A stretch of DNA of 64,000 nucleotides, taken from Pseudahrensia aquimaris (GTDB lineage: Bacteria > Pseudomonadota > Alphaproteobacteria > Rhizobiales > Rhizobiaceae). The position numbers and the translations under genes are program-made. Below, one piece after another: positions 16,997 to 25,182 of the stretch; position 1 is the stretch's first letter, and each line of letters opens with the position of its first letter. The notes below the pieces were generated by a model that saw nothing but the letters and a program-made list of their open reading frames with translations, was not told the DNA's origin and did not search any database. The stretch is taken from the NCBI RefSeq assembly GCF_042676045.1, contig NZ_JBHTJV010000009.1, positions 248,001-312,000 of the forward strand. Direction: 5' to 3'.

Positions 16997-17878
16997 ATGG
17001 AAAAACGGGTGACATTCAACGGCTGGTTGCTGCCGCTAGCGCTTGTCTTTCCGCAAGTGTTCATCTCCGCCGTCTTCTTTTTCTACCCCGCAGGGCAGGC
17101 CATTTGGCAATCGCTCTTCATTCCGGACCCGTTTGGTCTGTCCACCCAATTTGTGGGTCTTGGAAATTTCGAATTTCTGCTGACCGACCGCTTCTACCGC
17201 GCGTCTTTCGTCACCACCGCGATTTTTTCCACCCTCGTAACCATCGTTTCCATGGTTCCGGCGCTGTTTCTCGCCGTCATGGCAGACCGTCTGATCAAGG
17301 GCGCTGGTACTTACCGCACTCTGCTGATCTGGCCTTATGCCGTCGCGCCTGCTGTCGCGGGCGTTTTGTGGCTGTTCATGTTCAACACACGCGTCGGCGT
17401 CGTTTCATGGTATCTCGGCCAATTGGGTTATGACTGGAACCATGTGCTCAATGAAGCCGAAGCGATGGGACTCGTGGTTGTCGCCTCCGCTTGGGGCCGC
17501 ATCAGCTACAATTTCCTGTTTTTCTTTGCCGCGTTGCAAGCCGTGCCGCGTTCGGTCATCGAGGCGGCAGCCATCGATGGTGCACATTTCTGGAAGCGGT
17601 TTTTCACCATCGTCTTGCCGCTGCTGTCGCCGACCACATTCTTTCTGCTTGTCGTGAACATCGTCTACGCCTTCTTCGAGACGTTTGGCGTCATCCACAC
17701 GATCACCGCAGGAGGCCCGCAACAAGCGACGACGATTCTTGTCTATAAGGTCTTCTCAGACGGTTTCGTCGGTCAAGATCTTGGCTCGTCCGCGGCGCAA
17801 TCGGTTATCCTGCTCTTCGTCGTGGGTCTGCTCACCATTCTCCAGTTCAAATTCGTTGAGAAGAGGGTTCACTATTGA
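16997..17878 (+). CDS. ugpA: sn-Glycerol-3-phosphate ABC transporter permease UgpA
   Basis: The 293-residue protein has six predicted membrane helices and the cytoplasmic coupling EAA loop EAAAIDGAHFWKRFFTIVLPLLSP, which docks onto the ATPase. GLGNFEFLLTDRFYRASFVTTAIFS and TAGGPQQATTILVYKVF are characteristic of UgpA. It pairs with UgpE to form the membrane channel of the glycerol-3-phosphate importer. Its stop codon overlaps the TTG start proposed for ugpE. Confidence 0.95.
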   Translation: MEKRVTFNGWLLPLALVFPQVFISAVFFFYPAGQAIWQSLFIPDPFGLSTQFVGLGNFEFLLTDRFYRASFVTTAIFSTLVTIVSMVPALFLAVMADRLIKGAGTYRTLLIWPYAVAPAVAGVLWLFMFNTRVGVVSWYLGQLGYDWNHVLNEAEAMGLVVVASAWGRISYNFLFFFAALQAVPRSVIEAAAIDGAHFWKRFFTIVLPLLSPTTFFLLVVNIVYAFFETFGVIHTITAGGPQQATTILVYKVFSDGFVGQDLGSSAAQSVILLFVVGLLTILQFKFVEKRVHY

Positions 17879-18747
17879 GCGACGCGGCACTCAAGGAACC
17901 CGCCCCCGGCATGGTGGAAAAACGTGGTTCGGCGCTATGGCTCACCCATGCGCTGATGATCTTGGGTGTGCTGGTCGTGTTCTTTCCCATATGGCTTGCC
18001 TTTGTGGCGTCTACGGTCACGCAGCCGGAAATCGTAAGCCCCCCGATGCCGCTTCTGCCGGGGGATCACTTTTGGGAAAACTACAGCCGCGCCCTTTTCT
18101 CTGGCGTCAATGTTCCCGTCTCAACAATGTTGTTCAATTCGTTCGTCATGGCGATGGGTATCGCGATTGGTAAAATCATCATCTCTCTGCTTTCAGCCTT
18201 TGCGGTTGTCTATTTCCGCTTTCCCGGCCGCACATTGTTTTTCTGGATGATCTTCATAACGCTCATGCTGCCCGTCGAAGTGCGCATTGTGCCGACTTAT
18301 GAAGTTGTTGCCGGTTTCGGCATGTTGAATTCCTATTCAGGTCTGATCTTCCCGCTCATCGCTTCGGCCACGGCGACCTTCCTCTTCCGCCAATTTTTCA
18401 TGACAATCCCTGACGAACTGGCGGAAGCCGCGCGTGTGGATGGCGCAAGTCCGATGCGCTTTTTCGTCGATATCATTATCCCCATGAGCCGCACCAACAT
18501 CGCAGCGCTGTTCGTCATTTTGTTTATCTACGGTTGGAACCAATATCTGTGGCCGCTGCTCATCACCACCGAGCCGGACATGAACACCGTGGTCATGGGC
18601 ATCAAACAGATGTTCCCATCCGGCGACGACACGGCTGACTGGCCGGTGATTATGGCGACGTCAATTCTGGCAATGATCCCGCCGGTGATCGTCGTGGTCT
18701 CGATGCAGAAATTGTTCGTCCGCGGCCTCGTGGACAGCGAAAAGTAG
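17875..18747 (+). CDS. ugpE: sn-Glycerol-3-phosphate ABC transporter permease UgpE
   Basis: The 290-residue second permease subunit closely follows UgpE: FFWMIFITLMLPVEVRIVPTYEVV, FLFRQFFMTIPDELAEAARVDGASPMRFF (the EAA loop) and IYGWNQYLWPLLITTEPDMNT, ending in RGLVDSEK as in enteric UgpE. The start is uncertain. A TTG at 17875 overlaps the ugpA stop and has AGAGGG at a good distance; the first ATG, at 17911, gives MVEKRGSALWLTHALMIL, which aligns better with the usual N-terminus. Either way translation is probably coupled to ugpA. Confidence 0.93.
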   Translation: MSDAALKEPAPGMVEKRGSALWLTHALMILGVLVVFFPIWLAFVASTVTQPEIVSPPMPLLPGDHFWENYSRALFSGVNVPVSTMLFNSFVMAMGIAIGKIIISLLSAFAVVYFRFPGRTLFFWMIFITLMLPVEVRIVPTYEVVAGFGMLNSYSGLIFPLIASATATFLFRQFFMTIPDELAEAARVDGASPMRFFVDIIIPMSRTNIAALFVILFIYGWNQYLWPLLITTEPDMNTVVMGIKQMFPSGDDTADWPVIMATSILAMIPPVIVVVSMQKLFVRGLVDSEK

Positions 18748-18758
18748 GGGGCAGGGAC

Positions 18759-19814
18759 ATGGCAACGGTCGAACTCAGGGACGTGAAAAAGCGCTTCGGC
18801 AAGACCGAAGTGATTCATGGCGTCAGCGTCGATATTAACGATGGCGAATTCATCGTCATCGTCGGTCCCTCCGGCTGCGGAAAATCCACTTTGCTCCGCA
18901 TGGTGGCGGGCTTGGAAAGCGTGAGCGAGGGCGAGGTTGCGATCAACGGCGCCCGCGTCAACGAGATGGAACCCATGGAACGCGACATCGCGATGGTGTT
19001 CCAGAATTACGCGCTTTATCCGCATATGAGCGTGCGCCAGAACATGGCCTACAGCTTGAAAATCGCGGGCCTTTCCCAATCCGAAATCGACACAAAGGTC
19101 GCCGAAGCTGCGCGGCTGTTGCAACTGGAAGACTATCTCGACCGCCGCCCCAAACAACTCTCCGGCGGCCAGCGCCAGCGAGTCGCCATGGGCCGCGCCA
19201 TCGTGCGCGAACCGGCGGTGTTTTTGTTCGATGAGCCGCTGTCGAACCTTGACGCGAAATTGCGCGTTCAGATGCGGCTGGAAATCAAGGAATTGCAATC
19301 AAAGCTCGGCGTCACTGCGCTTTACGTGACCCACGATCAGGTGGAAGCCATGACGATGGCCGACCGGATGATTGTGATGAATTCCGGCATCGCGGAGCAA
19401 GTCGGCACGCCGCTGGAAGTTTACGAGCGTCCGCAAACCCTGTTCGCAGCCCAGTTCATCGGCAGCCCCGCCATGAACATCGTTGATGCGACGGTGACGG
19501 GCGGGAAAGTCTTGCTGGAAAACGGTGTTACGCTTCCCGGCAAGGTCAAACACGAAGGCCCGGTCAAGCTCGGCATCCGGCCCGAGCATTTGGAAATCAA
19601 CCCGCGTGGCAAGATCGCGCTGGACGTGGTGTTCACCGAACCTCTGGGTGCCAATACCTTGCTGCATGGTCGGTTGGCTGGCTCAACAACAGCGCTGACA
19701 GCGAATCTCAACGGCATCCATCGCGACACGGAGCAGGGCAAGACGCTCAAGTTATCCGTAGCGCCGGAAAACATTCACTTATTCGATGCCCAAACATCTC
19801 AGCGGCTAAACTGA
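18759..19814 (+). CDS. ugpC: sn-Glycerol-3-phosphate ABC transporter ATP-binding protein UgpC
   Basis: The 351-residue ATPase powers the UgpAE channel. It has Walker A GPSGCGKST, the Q-loop VFQNYALYPHM, the ABC signature LSGGQRQRVAMGR, Walker B VFLFDEP, the D-loop SNLDAKLR and the H-loop YVTHDQVEAMT. A C-terminal TOBE/MalK-like regulatory domain follows (GIRPEHLEI, ENIHLFD). The length is normal. It is the last gene of ugpBAEC; no ugpQ phosphodiesterase follows. The stop is 98 bases from that of the convergent RTX gene, with a hairpin between them. Confidence 0.95.
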   Translation: MATVELRDVKKRFGKTEVIHGVSVDINDGEFIVIVGPSGCGKSTLLRMVAGLESVSEGEVAINGARVNEMEPMERDIAMVFQNYALYPHMSVRQNMAYSLKIAGLSQSEIDTKVAEAARLLQLEDYLDRRPKQLSGGQRQRVAMGRAIVREPAVFLFDEPLSNLDAKLRVQMRLEIKELQSKLGVTALYVTHDQVEAMTMADRMIVMNSGIAEQVGTPLEVYERPQTLFAAQFIGSPAMNIVDATVTGGKVLLENGVTLPGKVKHEGPVKLGIRPEHLEINPRGKIALDVVFTEPLGANTLLHGRLAGSTTALTANLNGIHRDTEQGKTLKLSVAPENIHLFDAQTSQRLN

Positions 19815-19880
19815 GCGACAATCATTGCAAAGCGTAACCCGGCTTGTATCTTCAACTGCACAGGCAGTGCGAGAAGACGT

Positions 19881-19912
19881 GATGCTGTCGGGCCAACAAG
19901 CTGGTCAGCATC
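19881..19912. terminator. Hairpin between ugpC and the RTX gene
   Basis: GATGCTG (19881-19887) pairs with CAGCATC (19906-19912), with a further CCA/TGG pair inside. It sits between two convergent stop codons and may end transcription from both sides, although no strong T-run follows. Confidence 0.5.
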
Positions 19913-22900
19913 TCAATAAAACAGGAAGTCACTGGCATCGATGGTGATATTTTGACCGTTATCGCTGTTCAGCAGGATCGAATTGTCTCCAGTGCCGTCA
20001 TTGAGTGTCAACAGGACCGAAGCGGAGCCGTTGCCGGTAATCGTGAAATCGGAAAGTTCATCGGCAACACCGTTGGACGGGTCGTTGCCGCCCCAGACCT
20101 TGAGCCGGTCCAGACCATCTTCGTAGTCGAAAATGGTGTCATTTCCGAAGTCGGAGCGGACGAACAGGAACAGGTCTCGGTCCGCGCCGCCTACCAACAG
20201 GTCGTCGCCCCGTTCGCCCTGAAGTGTATCGCGTCCGGCATGGCCTTCCAGCTCGTCATCGCCTGTTCCGCCGTTCAGAAAATCGACGCTGCTGCCGCCT
20301 GAGAGATTATCCGAACCGCCGAAGCCGTAGAATTTTGTACGCCCGGACGCGCCGGTCATTTCGTCGGAAGCTGTGTTTGAGCCCCAGAACTGTTCTATCG
20401 ACGCGAAAAAGTCGCCCTGCGCGTCACCCGTCCCGGTTTGATAGGTTTCGCTAAGATCAATGCGGATGCCGAGCAGTCCATCGCGGGCGTCGAACGTGTC
20501 GAACCCGTTTCCGCCGGAGAAGATGTCGGCACCGCCCTCGTCCAGCACAAAGCGGTCATTGCCCGCGTTGCCCGCGAAGCGGTTGTCGAGCGCATTGCCT
20601 TTGCCGACATGGTTGCCCGTGTCGGTGAAGTTGAGGCGTTCGAGGTTGTCGCTCAGCGTATAGCTGGCGAGGTTGGTGAAAACCTCGTCGTAACCGCGGC
20701 CGACGTCTTCGAGGATTTCGTCACCTTCGTCGTCAATGATATAGTCGTCGTTGCCCCAACCGCCTGCCAAAAGGTCCGCGCCGGTTCCCCCGTCGAGCAG
20801 GTCGTCACCATACCCCCCGGCAAGAAAGTCGTTATCTTCGCCGCCGAAGAGGCGGTCGTTGTCCCCACCGCCAATAATCTGGTCCGGGCCACCTTCGCCA
20901 TAGATCGTGTCTTGGCCGTCCTCGCCGTACAGGATATCGGTGAAACCCAAGCCGCCGCGAATGGTGTCGTCGCCGCCGCCACCACGGATCGTATTGCCGT
21001 CGTCACTGCCGATCAGAATATCTGCGAAGCCCGTTCCGATGAGGTTCTCGAATTCCGATATCTCGTCGACCGTGTATGTTCCGACCCGGAAGGCGACGAA
21101 TTCCGCCGTCTGATCTCCGGCGAGCGAGATTTCGTAGTAGCCGCTCAAAAGCACGCCCGGCGAAGGCTGGATGTCCGAATAGTCCAGCGTGTCGATGCCT
21201 TCGCCCCCGCCGAGGATGTCAAGACCGCCACCGCCGCTGATGATATCGTTGCCGTCTCCGCCGTAGATCGATTCCACGTTGGTTGAGCCGATCAGCCGGT
21301 CGTTGCCGTCCCCGCCATGGAGGAAATCAGCATTGCCGCCGCCGCGGATCGTGTCATTCCGGTTTCCCCCGATTGCTGCTTCAACATTGAGAACGGTTTC
21401 CACGTTCAGATTGTTCGGTCCGTAACCGAAAGTGTAGGTATTCGTGGAGAAGTCCATTTCGCTGACGAACCCGGAGAGGACGCTCGGGTAGTCGGGCAGC
21501 TGAAACACGTCATACCCCATCCCGCCATTGATGAAATCGGTGCCCAGCCCGCCGTCGAGATAATCGTTGCCCTGGCCTCCATCCAGCGTGTCATTGCCCC
21601 TTCCGCCATAAAGGGAATCCGCGTCGTCGTTGCCGTTGAGAATGTCGTCACCGAGATCGCCGTAAAGGCGGTCGACACCTTCGTTGCCGTCGATGCGGTC
21701 GTCGCCTTCGCCACCGTAGATTTCGTCATTTCCGGTGCGACCAAACAGGAAATCATTGCCCTGCATGCCGTGCATAACGTCGTTGCCACCATTGCCATAG
21801 AAGGTGTTGGAGAACCCGTTGCCGACGAGAAAATCGTCGCCCTCGGTCGCTTTTGAGCGAATGTCGATGCCACTTCGGGTTTCGATAATGCTCCCGAAAA
21901 TCTCGGCATCACCGTTCCGGTCCTGGCTTGAGGTCGAGAAAATCCGGCCGTCAGACAATTGCAGCAGATGGGTGGTGCCGTCGCTGTTGGCGATTGTGAG
22001 TTCGCCGTTGGTTTCCGGCGCACCGTTGTCGGCGAATTTCTTCACCTTCTGGACGTCATTAGCCCGCTCGCTCCATGAGACGAGAAAGCCGCCATCCGCC
22101 GTCGCCTCGATGTCGAAATGGCTGCCACTGTTTGAAAGGCCTCGGTTTTCCCACAGCGTGCCCTGCTGTTGAACGTTGCCCGAAGCGGTGAACGACACGT
22201 AGTGCAGCGTTTGCAGCGCATTGTAGGTCTCGGTGAAGATCATGGCGTAGCCGCCATCGTCCAGGCCTGTCAGGTGGACGTTGTAAATGCTCGCCCAATT
22301 GGGCGGAGCGTCGCTAATGTAGTGCAGTTTCTCCGATGACTGCGTCCCGTCCGGGTTCTGGATAATGAATTCCATGGCGTTGTTGCCAAGAACGTAGGTA
22401 TCGGGATCGAAGAACGCTGCCGTCAGGAACGTCCCATCGGAGAGCGTGGTCGTATCCCAAGCGCGCACCGTTGTTGTTGAATCCTGAAGGGAATTGATCT
22501 CGAACTCGTCGCCCAGCGAATTGTCGAAGCGCGTGAAGACGCGGCCCTTCACGCCACCATCACCCGACCACGTGACCAGTGCCTGAGCGTTGCCGTTGAT
22601 GTTGACCTGCGCGTTGCTGCCCGTGCCGATGGCCTTGTTGATCGCTTGGGTGCCGTCGTTGGTGTAGGTCTCCAACCTGACACGCAAGGACTGGTCGTCC
22701 TCGTCATAGTCGGTGAACACAGAAACGAAGCCGGTGTCGTGAAAGGCCGCCAGTTCGGCGCCGAACTCGTGGTCAGCCTTATAGTGTTGGTTGAGTTGAA
22801 AGTTGGCAGTCAGGGGATTGCCAAGCGGATCGAGTATGATTGCGACGATGTCCGTGCCTGGCGATGTCGCTGTCTGCACATCGTCATAATCGGTCCAGTA

Positions 22901-23011
22901 GACCAGTATGTTGTTGTTCGATAATTGGATCGAACCACCACCAAACTGGATGGTGTCATCGACGTTGAAGTTGAGTTGATAATTGGACTTCAGAAAATAT
23001 GGTGCGGTCAT
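19913..23011 (-). CDS. RTX-repeat calcium-binding protein, probably secreted by a type I system
   Basis: The 1032-residue acidic protein has no Sec signal. Residues 1-385 look like a beta-rich, FG-GAP/propeller-type region with repeated D-D-G and W motifs (LVTWSGDGGVKGRVF, LVSWSERANDVQ). From about residue 388 there are many GGxGxDxLx nonapeptides in several blocks (GNGGNDVMHGMQGNDFLFG, GGEGDDRIDGNEGVDRLYG, GGGDDTIRGGLG, GGDNDRLFGGEDNDFLAGG), which bind calcium and fold as a beta-roll. The C-terminus GQNITIDASDFLFY is acidic and ends in hydrophobic residues, as type I secretion signals do. No ABC exporter, membrane-fusion or TolC gene is in the window. The ATG at 23011 follows GGGAGGCCCAC. 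No enzymatic domain was recognised, so adhesin, S-layer-like and toxin roles are all open. Confidence 0.9.
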   Translation of the reverse strand: MTAPYFLKSNYQLNFNVDDTIQFGGGSIQLSNNNILVYWTDYDDVQTATSPGTDIVAIILDPLGNPLTANFQLNQHYKADHEFGAELAAFHDTGFVSVFTDYDEDDQSLRVRLETYTNDGTQAINKAIGTGSNAQVNINGNAQALVTWSGDGGVKGRVFTRFDNSLGDEFEINSLQDSTTTVRAWDTTTLSDGTFLTAAFFDPDTYVLGNNAMEFIIQNPDGTQSSEKLHYISDAPPNWASIYNVHLTGLDDGGYAMIFTETYNALQTLHYVSFTASGNVQQQGTLWENRGLSNSGSHFDIEATADGGFLVSWSERANDVQKVKKFADNGAPETNGELTIANSDGTTHLLQLSDGRIFSTSSQDRNGDAEIFGSIIETRSGIDIRSKATEGDDFLVGNGFSNTFYGNGGNDVMHGMQGNDFLFGRTGNDEIYGGEGDDRIDGNEGVDRLYGDLGDDILNGNDDADSLYGGRGNDTLDGGQGNDYLDGGLGTDFINGGMGYDVFQLPDYPSVLSGFVSEMDFSTNTYTFGYGPNNLNVETVLNVEAAIGGNRNDTIRGGGNADFLHGGDGNDRLIGSTNVESIYGGDGNDIISGGGGLDILGGGEGIDTLDYSDIQPSPGVLLSGYYEISLAGDQTAEFVAFRVGTYTVDEISEFENLIGTGFADILIGSDDGNTIRGGGGDDTIRGGLGFTDILYGEDGQDTIYGEGGPDQIIGGGDNDRLFGGEDNDFLAGGYGDDLLDGGTGADLLAGGWGNDDYIIDDEGDEILEDVGRGYDEVFTNLASYTLSDNLERLNFTDTGNHVGKGNALDNRFAGNAGNDRFVLDEGGADIFSGGNGFDTFDARDGLLGIRIDLSETYQTGTGDAQGDFFASIEQFWGSNTASDEMTGASGRTKFYGFGGSDNLSGGSSVDFLNGGTGDDELEGHAGRDTLQGERGDDLLVGGADRDLFLFVRSDFGNDTIFDYEDGLDRLKVWGGNDPSNGVADELSDFTITGNGSASVLLTLNDGTGDNSILLNSDNGQNITIDASDFLFY

Positions 23012-23066
23012 GTGGGCCTCCCACGCAGCGCTCAATAACGCACTGCATTGCTTGAGTTTTGTTTGA

Positions 23067-23083
23067 TTTGCCGATCCGGCAAA
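23067..23083. promoter_or_regulatory. Dyad 1 in the RTX / LuxR-hydrolase divergent region
   Basis: TTTGCC (23067-23072), GATCC and GGCAAA (23078-23083) form a perfect inverted repeat. A related TTGCC-N6-GGCAA dyad lies at 23104-23119. Their placement between two divergent starts suggests an operator bound by a dimeric regulator, perhaps the adjacent LuxR-type protein. Confidence 0.5.
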
Positions 23084-23103
23084 CCTCACCCCTGATCGCC
23101 AAC

Positions 23104-23119
23104 TTGCCATCCACGGCAA
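23104..23119. promoter_or_regulatory. Dyad 2, same half-sites as dyad 1
   Basis: TTGCC (23104-23108), six bases and GGCAA (23115-23119). The half-sites equal those of the dyad at 23067-23083, and the centres are about 36 bases apart, close to three and a half helical turns. A single TTTGCCG half-site recurs near 23160. Confidence 0.45.
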
Positions 23120-23125
23120 TCGCTC

Positions 23126-23149
23126 CGCATACTGCAAGTGCTGTATGCG
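23126..23149. promoter_or_regulatory. Dyad 3, CGCATAC-N10-GTATGCG
   Basis: A perfect 7-base inverted repeat with a 10-base spacer, of unrelated sequence to dyads 1 and 2. It could be a second operator or an RNA hairpin in the leader of the rightward gene, whose TTG start is at 23226. Confidence 0.4.
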
Positions 23150-23225
23150 CGAGAGAAATTTTGCCGCTAATTTTGGTGAGTGTGACTTTCATCACATTTC
23201 GCGCAGCCGCGTGCAGGGAGGTCTC

Positions 23226-24980
23226 TTGTCGGAAAAGTCCCAAACAGAATTGGAGCTCGCGAGGGCGATGGAGCGGCTGGTTGATGATCCGCGCAGCTAC
23301 AACTTGTTTATCGACGCGTGGAACAAGCACGTCGATTCAGAACACGGCGATATCAGCCAATTGGTTGTGAGGCCGCGCGAGGGCGTTCAGTCAAAGGCCG
23401 TCGATGCTGTTGCCAGCGAAACGCTGTCCTCTATCGCCTTGCGCGACTCCCAGGACAATTTGCGCGATGATGTGGCATTGCTGCTCAATACATTTCCCCA
23501 TTCTGCCTATCTCGTGGCCAGCGGCGGACTCATTCACGCGGTCAATGATCTCGCCTTTAAGGAAACGGGCCTGGATGTGGGCGACCGCATTAGCGGTATA
23601 GGTTATTCGCTGGAAAAATCCGAGCCGTTGGAAACCGCCATCGAAGCCGCTTTGAAAGAAGCAGACGGAAACGGCAGCGTGCATTTGAAAAGGGCTTTCA
23701 AGGACAAGGAAGACAGACCGGTAACGATTGCGTTGATACGGTCAGACTCTCAGACTTCTTCTGAAAAGCGCGCCCTGATGTTTATAATCGACCCTGTTTG
23801 GCGGGTTGAGGCGTCCCAGTTGATGAAATCTGCATTCGGATTTTCAGACGCGGAGGCGGACATTGTTGACGGCTTTATGTCCGGCTCGTCGTTGCGCCAA
23901 ATCGCAGATGCGCGCGAGCGCTCCCACGCCACCGTTCGCACTCAGTTTCAAAATTTACTGGCGAAAGCCGGTGCACGCAGTCAGCTCGATCTCATGCGGG
24001 TTGCGCTTGGTCTTTCGCAATTCGTGAAGGAAATAGAACCCATTGCGCGTATTGCCAACCGACCGGAGCGGCGACGTCTCGATGTATTGCGCCCAGACAA
24101 CCGCAGCGTTGACGTCTTGTTCTATGGTGACCCGCAAGGACTTCCAGTCGTCTTTTTGCACTCTGTTTACTACCGAAGTTTCCCACCCTTTGTAGAGCAG
24201 CAATTGCACGATGCCGGGCTGTATTTCATTGCGCCAGGACGTCCTGGTTTCGGTGCAACAACCAAGGCGGCAAAAGGAACATCACGGTTTGAATGTCTCA
24301 CATCTGATGTGGAAGCTATTCTTGATCAAATGGGAATTGAGAAATGCGTGTTGATCGCGCAGACGGCTTCAACGCCAGCAGCTTTCCATATTTTCAAGCA
24401 TCTACAGCATCGTATCGACCGCAGGATCGTCATCGCATCGGCTGCGCCAACCACCAGGAAGATCAGTTTTGATGCCAGCCGGGTAAGTTCTGCATGGACC
24501 GTGGCCTTAATAAAGGCGTGCAAAGTGTCTCCCCAAATGGCTTATTTGGTGGCCCGTGCGGGCCATCGGCTCATGCTGAGTGCGGGAATGTCCCGCTTTC
24601 TGTCCCACCATTATTCCGGCAGTCCGGCAGATCTGGAGGTGATGGCTCTACCGGAAACAATTGCCGAATTTGAGGAAGGCGTTGCTTTCACTTCCAAACA
24701 GGGAATTGAAGAAGCGGTTCACGATGTTATCGACTGCTTCGAAAATTGGGATCACCTCATCGAAGAGGCTCCAGGACCAGTCATCATGGCACATGGCGCC
24801 ACCGACCCTCACTCGCCAATTCAAGTTATCCGATCATTGTGCGAGCTGTTTCCAGATAAGTTGCGTCTCAACGAATTTTCTGATGGCGGTCAAATGCTCA
24901 TGGCAAGCCACACGCAGCAGATGATTCAGCTCATCAAGACAGGCCAGTTGAACACTGGCTACAAGCAGCAGCTTTCATAG
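23226..24980 (+). CDS. LuxR-type regulator fused to an alpha/beta-hydrolase domain
   Basis: The 584-residue protein has three regions. Residues 1-195 may form a PAS-like sensor (AYLVASGGLIHAVNDLAF). Residues 203-262 are a LuxR-type helix-turn-helix: FGFSDAEADIVDGFMSG, SLRQIADARERSHATVRTQ and FQNLLAKAGARSQLDLMR. Residues 295-575 are an alpha/beta-hydrolase fold (LPVVFLHSVYYRSFPPF, FIAPGRPGFGAT, PVIMAHGATDPHSP). The nucleophile elbow reads LIAQTASTPAAF where a GxSxG is expected, so the catalytic serine is replaced and the domain may bind rather than hydrolyse a ligand. GGGAGG lies 4 bases before the TTG at 23226; an ATG at 23145 has no ribosome binding site. The gene is divergent from the RTX gene, making it that gene's likely regulator. 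Confidence 0.85.
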   Translation: MSEKSQTELELARAMERLVDDPRSYNLFIDAWNKHVDSEHGDISQLVVRPREGVQSKAVDAVASETLSSIALRDSQDNLRDDVALLLNTFPHSAYLVASGGLIHAVNDLAFKETGLDVGDRISGIGYSLEKSEPLETAIEAALKEADGNGSVHLKRAFKDKEDRPVTIALIRSDSQTSSEKRALMFIIDPVWRVEASQLMKSAFGFSDAEADIVDGFMSGSSLRQIADARERSHATVRTQFQNLLAKAGARSQLDLMRVALGLSQFVKEIEPIARIANRPERRRLDVLRPDNRSVDVLFYGDPQGLPVVFLHSVYYRSFPPFVEQQLHDAGLYFIAPGRPGFGATTKAAKGTSRFECLTSDVEAILDQMGIEKCVLIAQTASTPAAFHIFKHLQHRIDRRIVIASAAPTTRKISFDASRVSSAWTVALIKACKVSPQMAYLVARAGHRLMLSAGMSRFLSHHYSGSPADLEVMALPETIAEFEEGVAFTSKQGIEEAVHDVIDCFENWDHLIEEAPGPVIMAHGATDPHSPIQVIRSLCELFPDKLRLNEFSDGGQMLMASHTQQMIQLIKTGQLNTGYKQQLS

Positions 24981-24984
24981 AAAA

Positions 24985-25061
24985 TGGTGCACCCGGAGCG
25001 ATTCGAACGCCCGACCCCCAGATTCGTAGTCTGGTGCTCTATCCAGCTGAGCTACGGGTGC
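24985..25061 (-). tRNA. tRNA-Arg (anticodon ACG)
   Basis: On the minus strand a full cloverleaf can be drawn. The acceptor stem pairs GCACCCG with CGGGTGC, the D-arm contains AGCTCAGCTGGATAGAGC, the anticodon arm CCAGA-CTACGAA-TCTGG carries ACG, and the T-arm contains GTTCGAATC. The 3' CCA is encoded. ACG (read as ICG) decodes CGU, CGC and CGA arginine codons. Confidence 0.97.
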
Positions 25062-25142
25062 ATGCTGTATCGCAGTGTTGACCGCGACGACGTGTAGGTA
25101 AAGCGACTGGCTGGCGATTGCAAGCGATGCTTTATCAGAAAG

Positions 25143-25166
25143 TGCCGGAAATGCTCCTTTCCGGCA
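25143..25166 (-). terminator. Terminator-like hairpin after the L,D-transpeptidase gene
   Basis: TGCCGGAAA (25143-25151) and TTTCCGGCA (25158-25166) form a perfect 9-base stem around a 6-base loop, 16 bases past the stop codon of the leftward gene. The T-run after it is weak. Confidence 0.6.
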
Positions 25167-25182
25167 TCATCCCAAATTGTTG

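Noticed and set aside
20395..21856. Repetitive DNA inside the RTX gene that could be mistaken for a tandem repeat or CRISPR
   Set aside because: The period follows the 9-residue calcium-binding repeats and the units differ; there are no conserved repeats with unique spacers.
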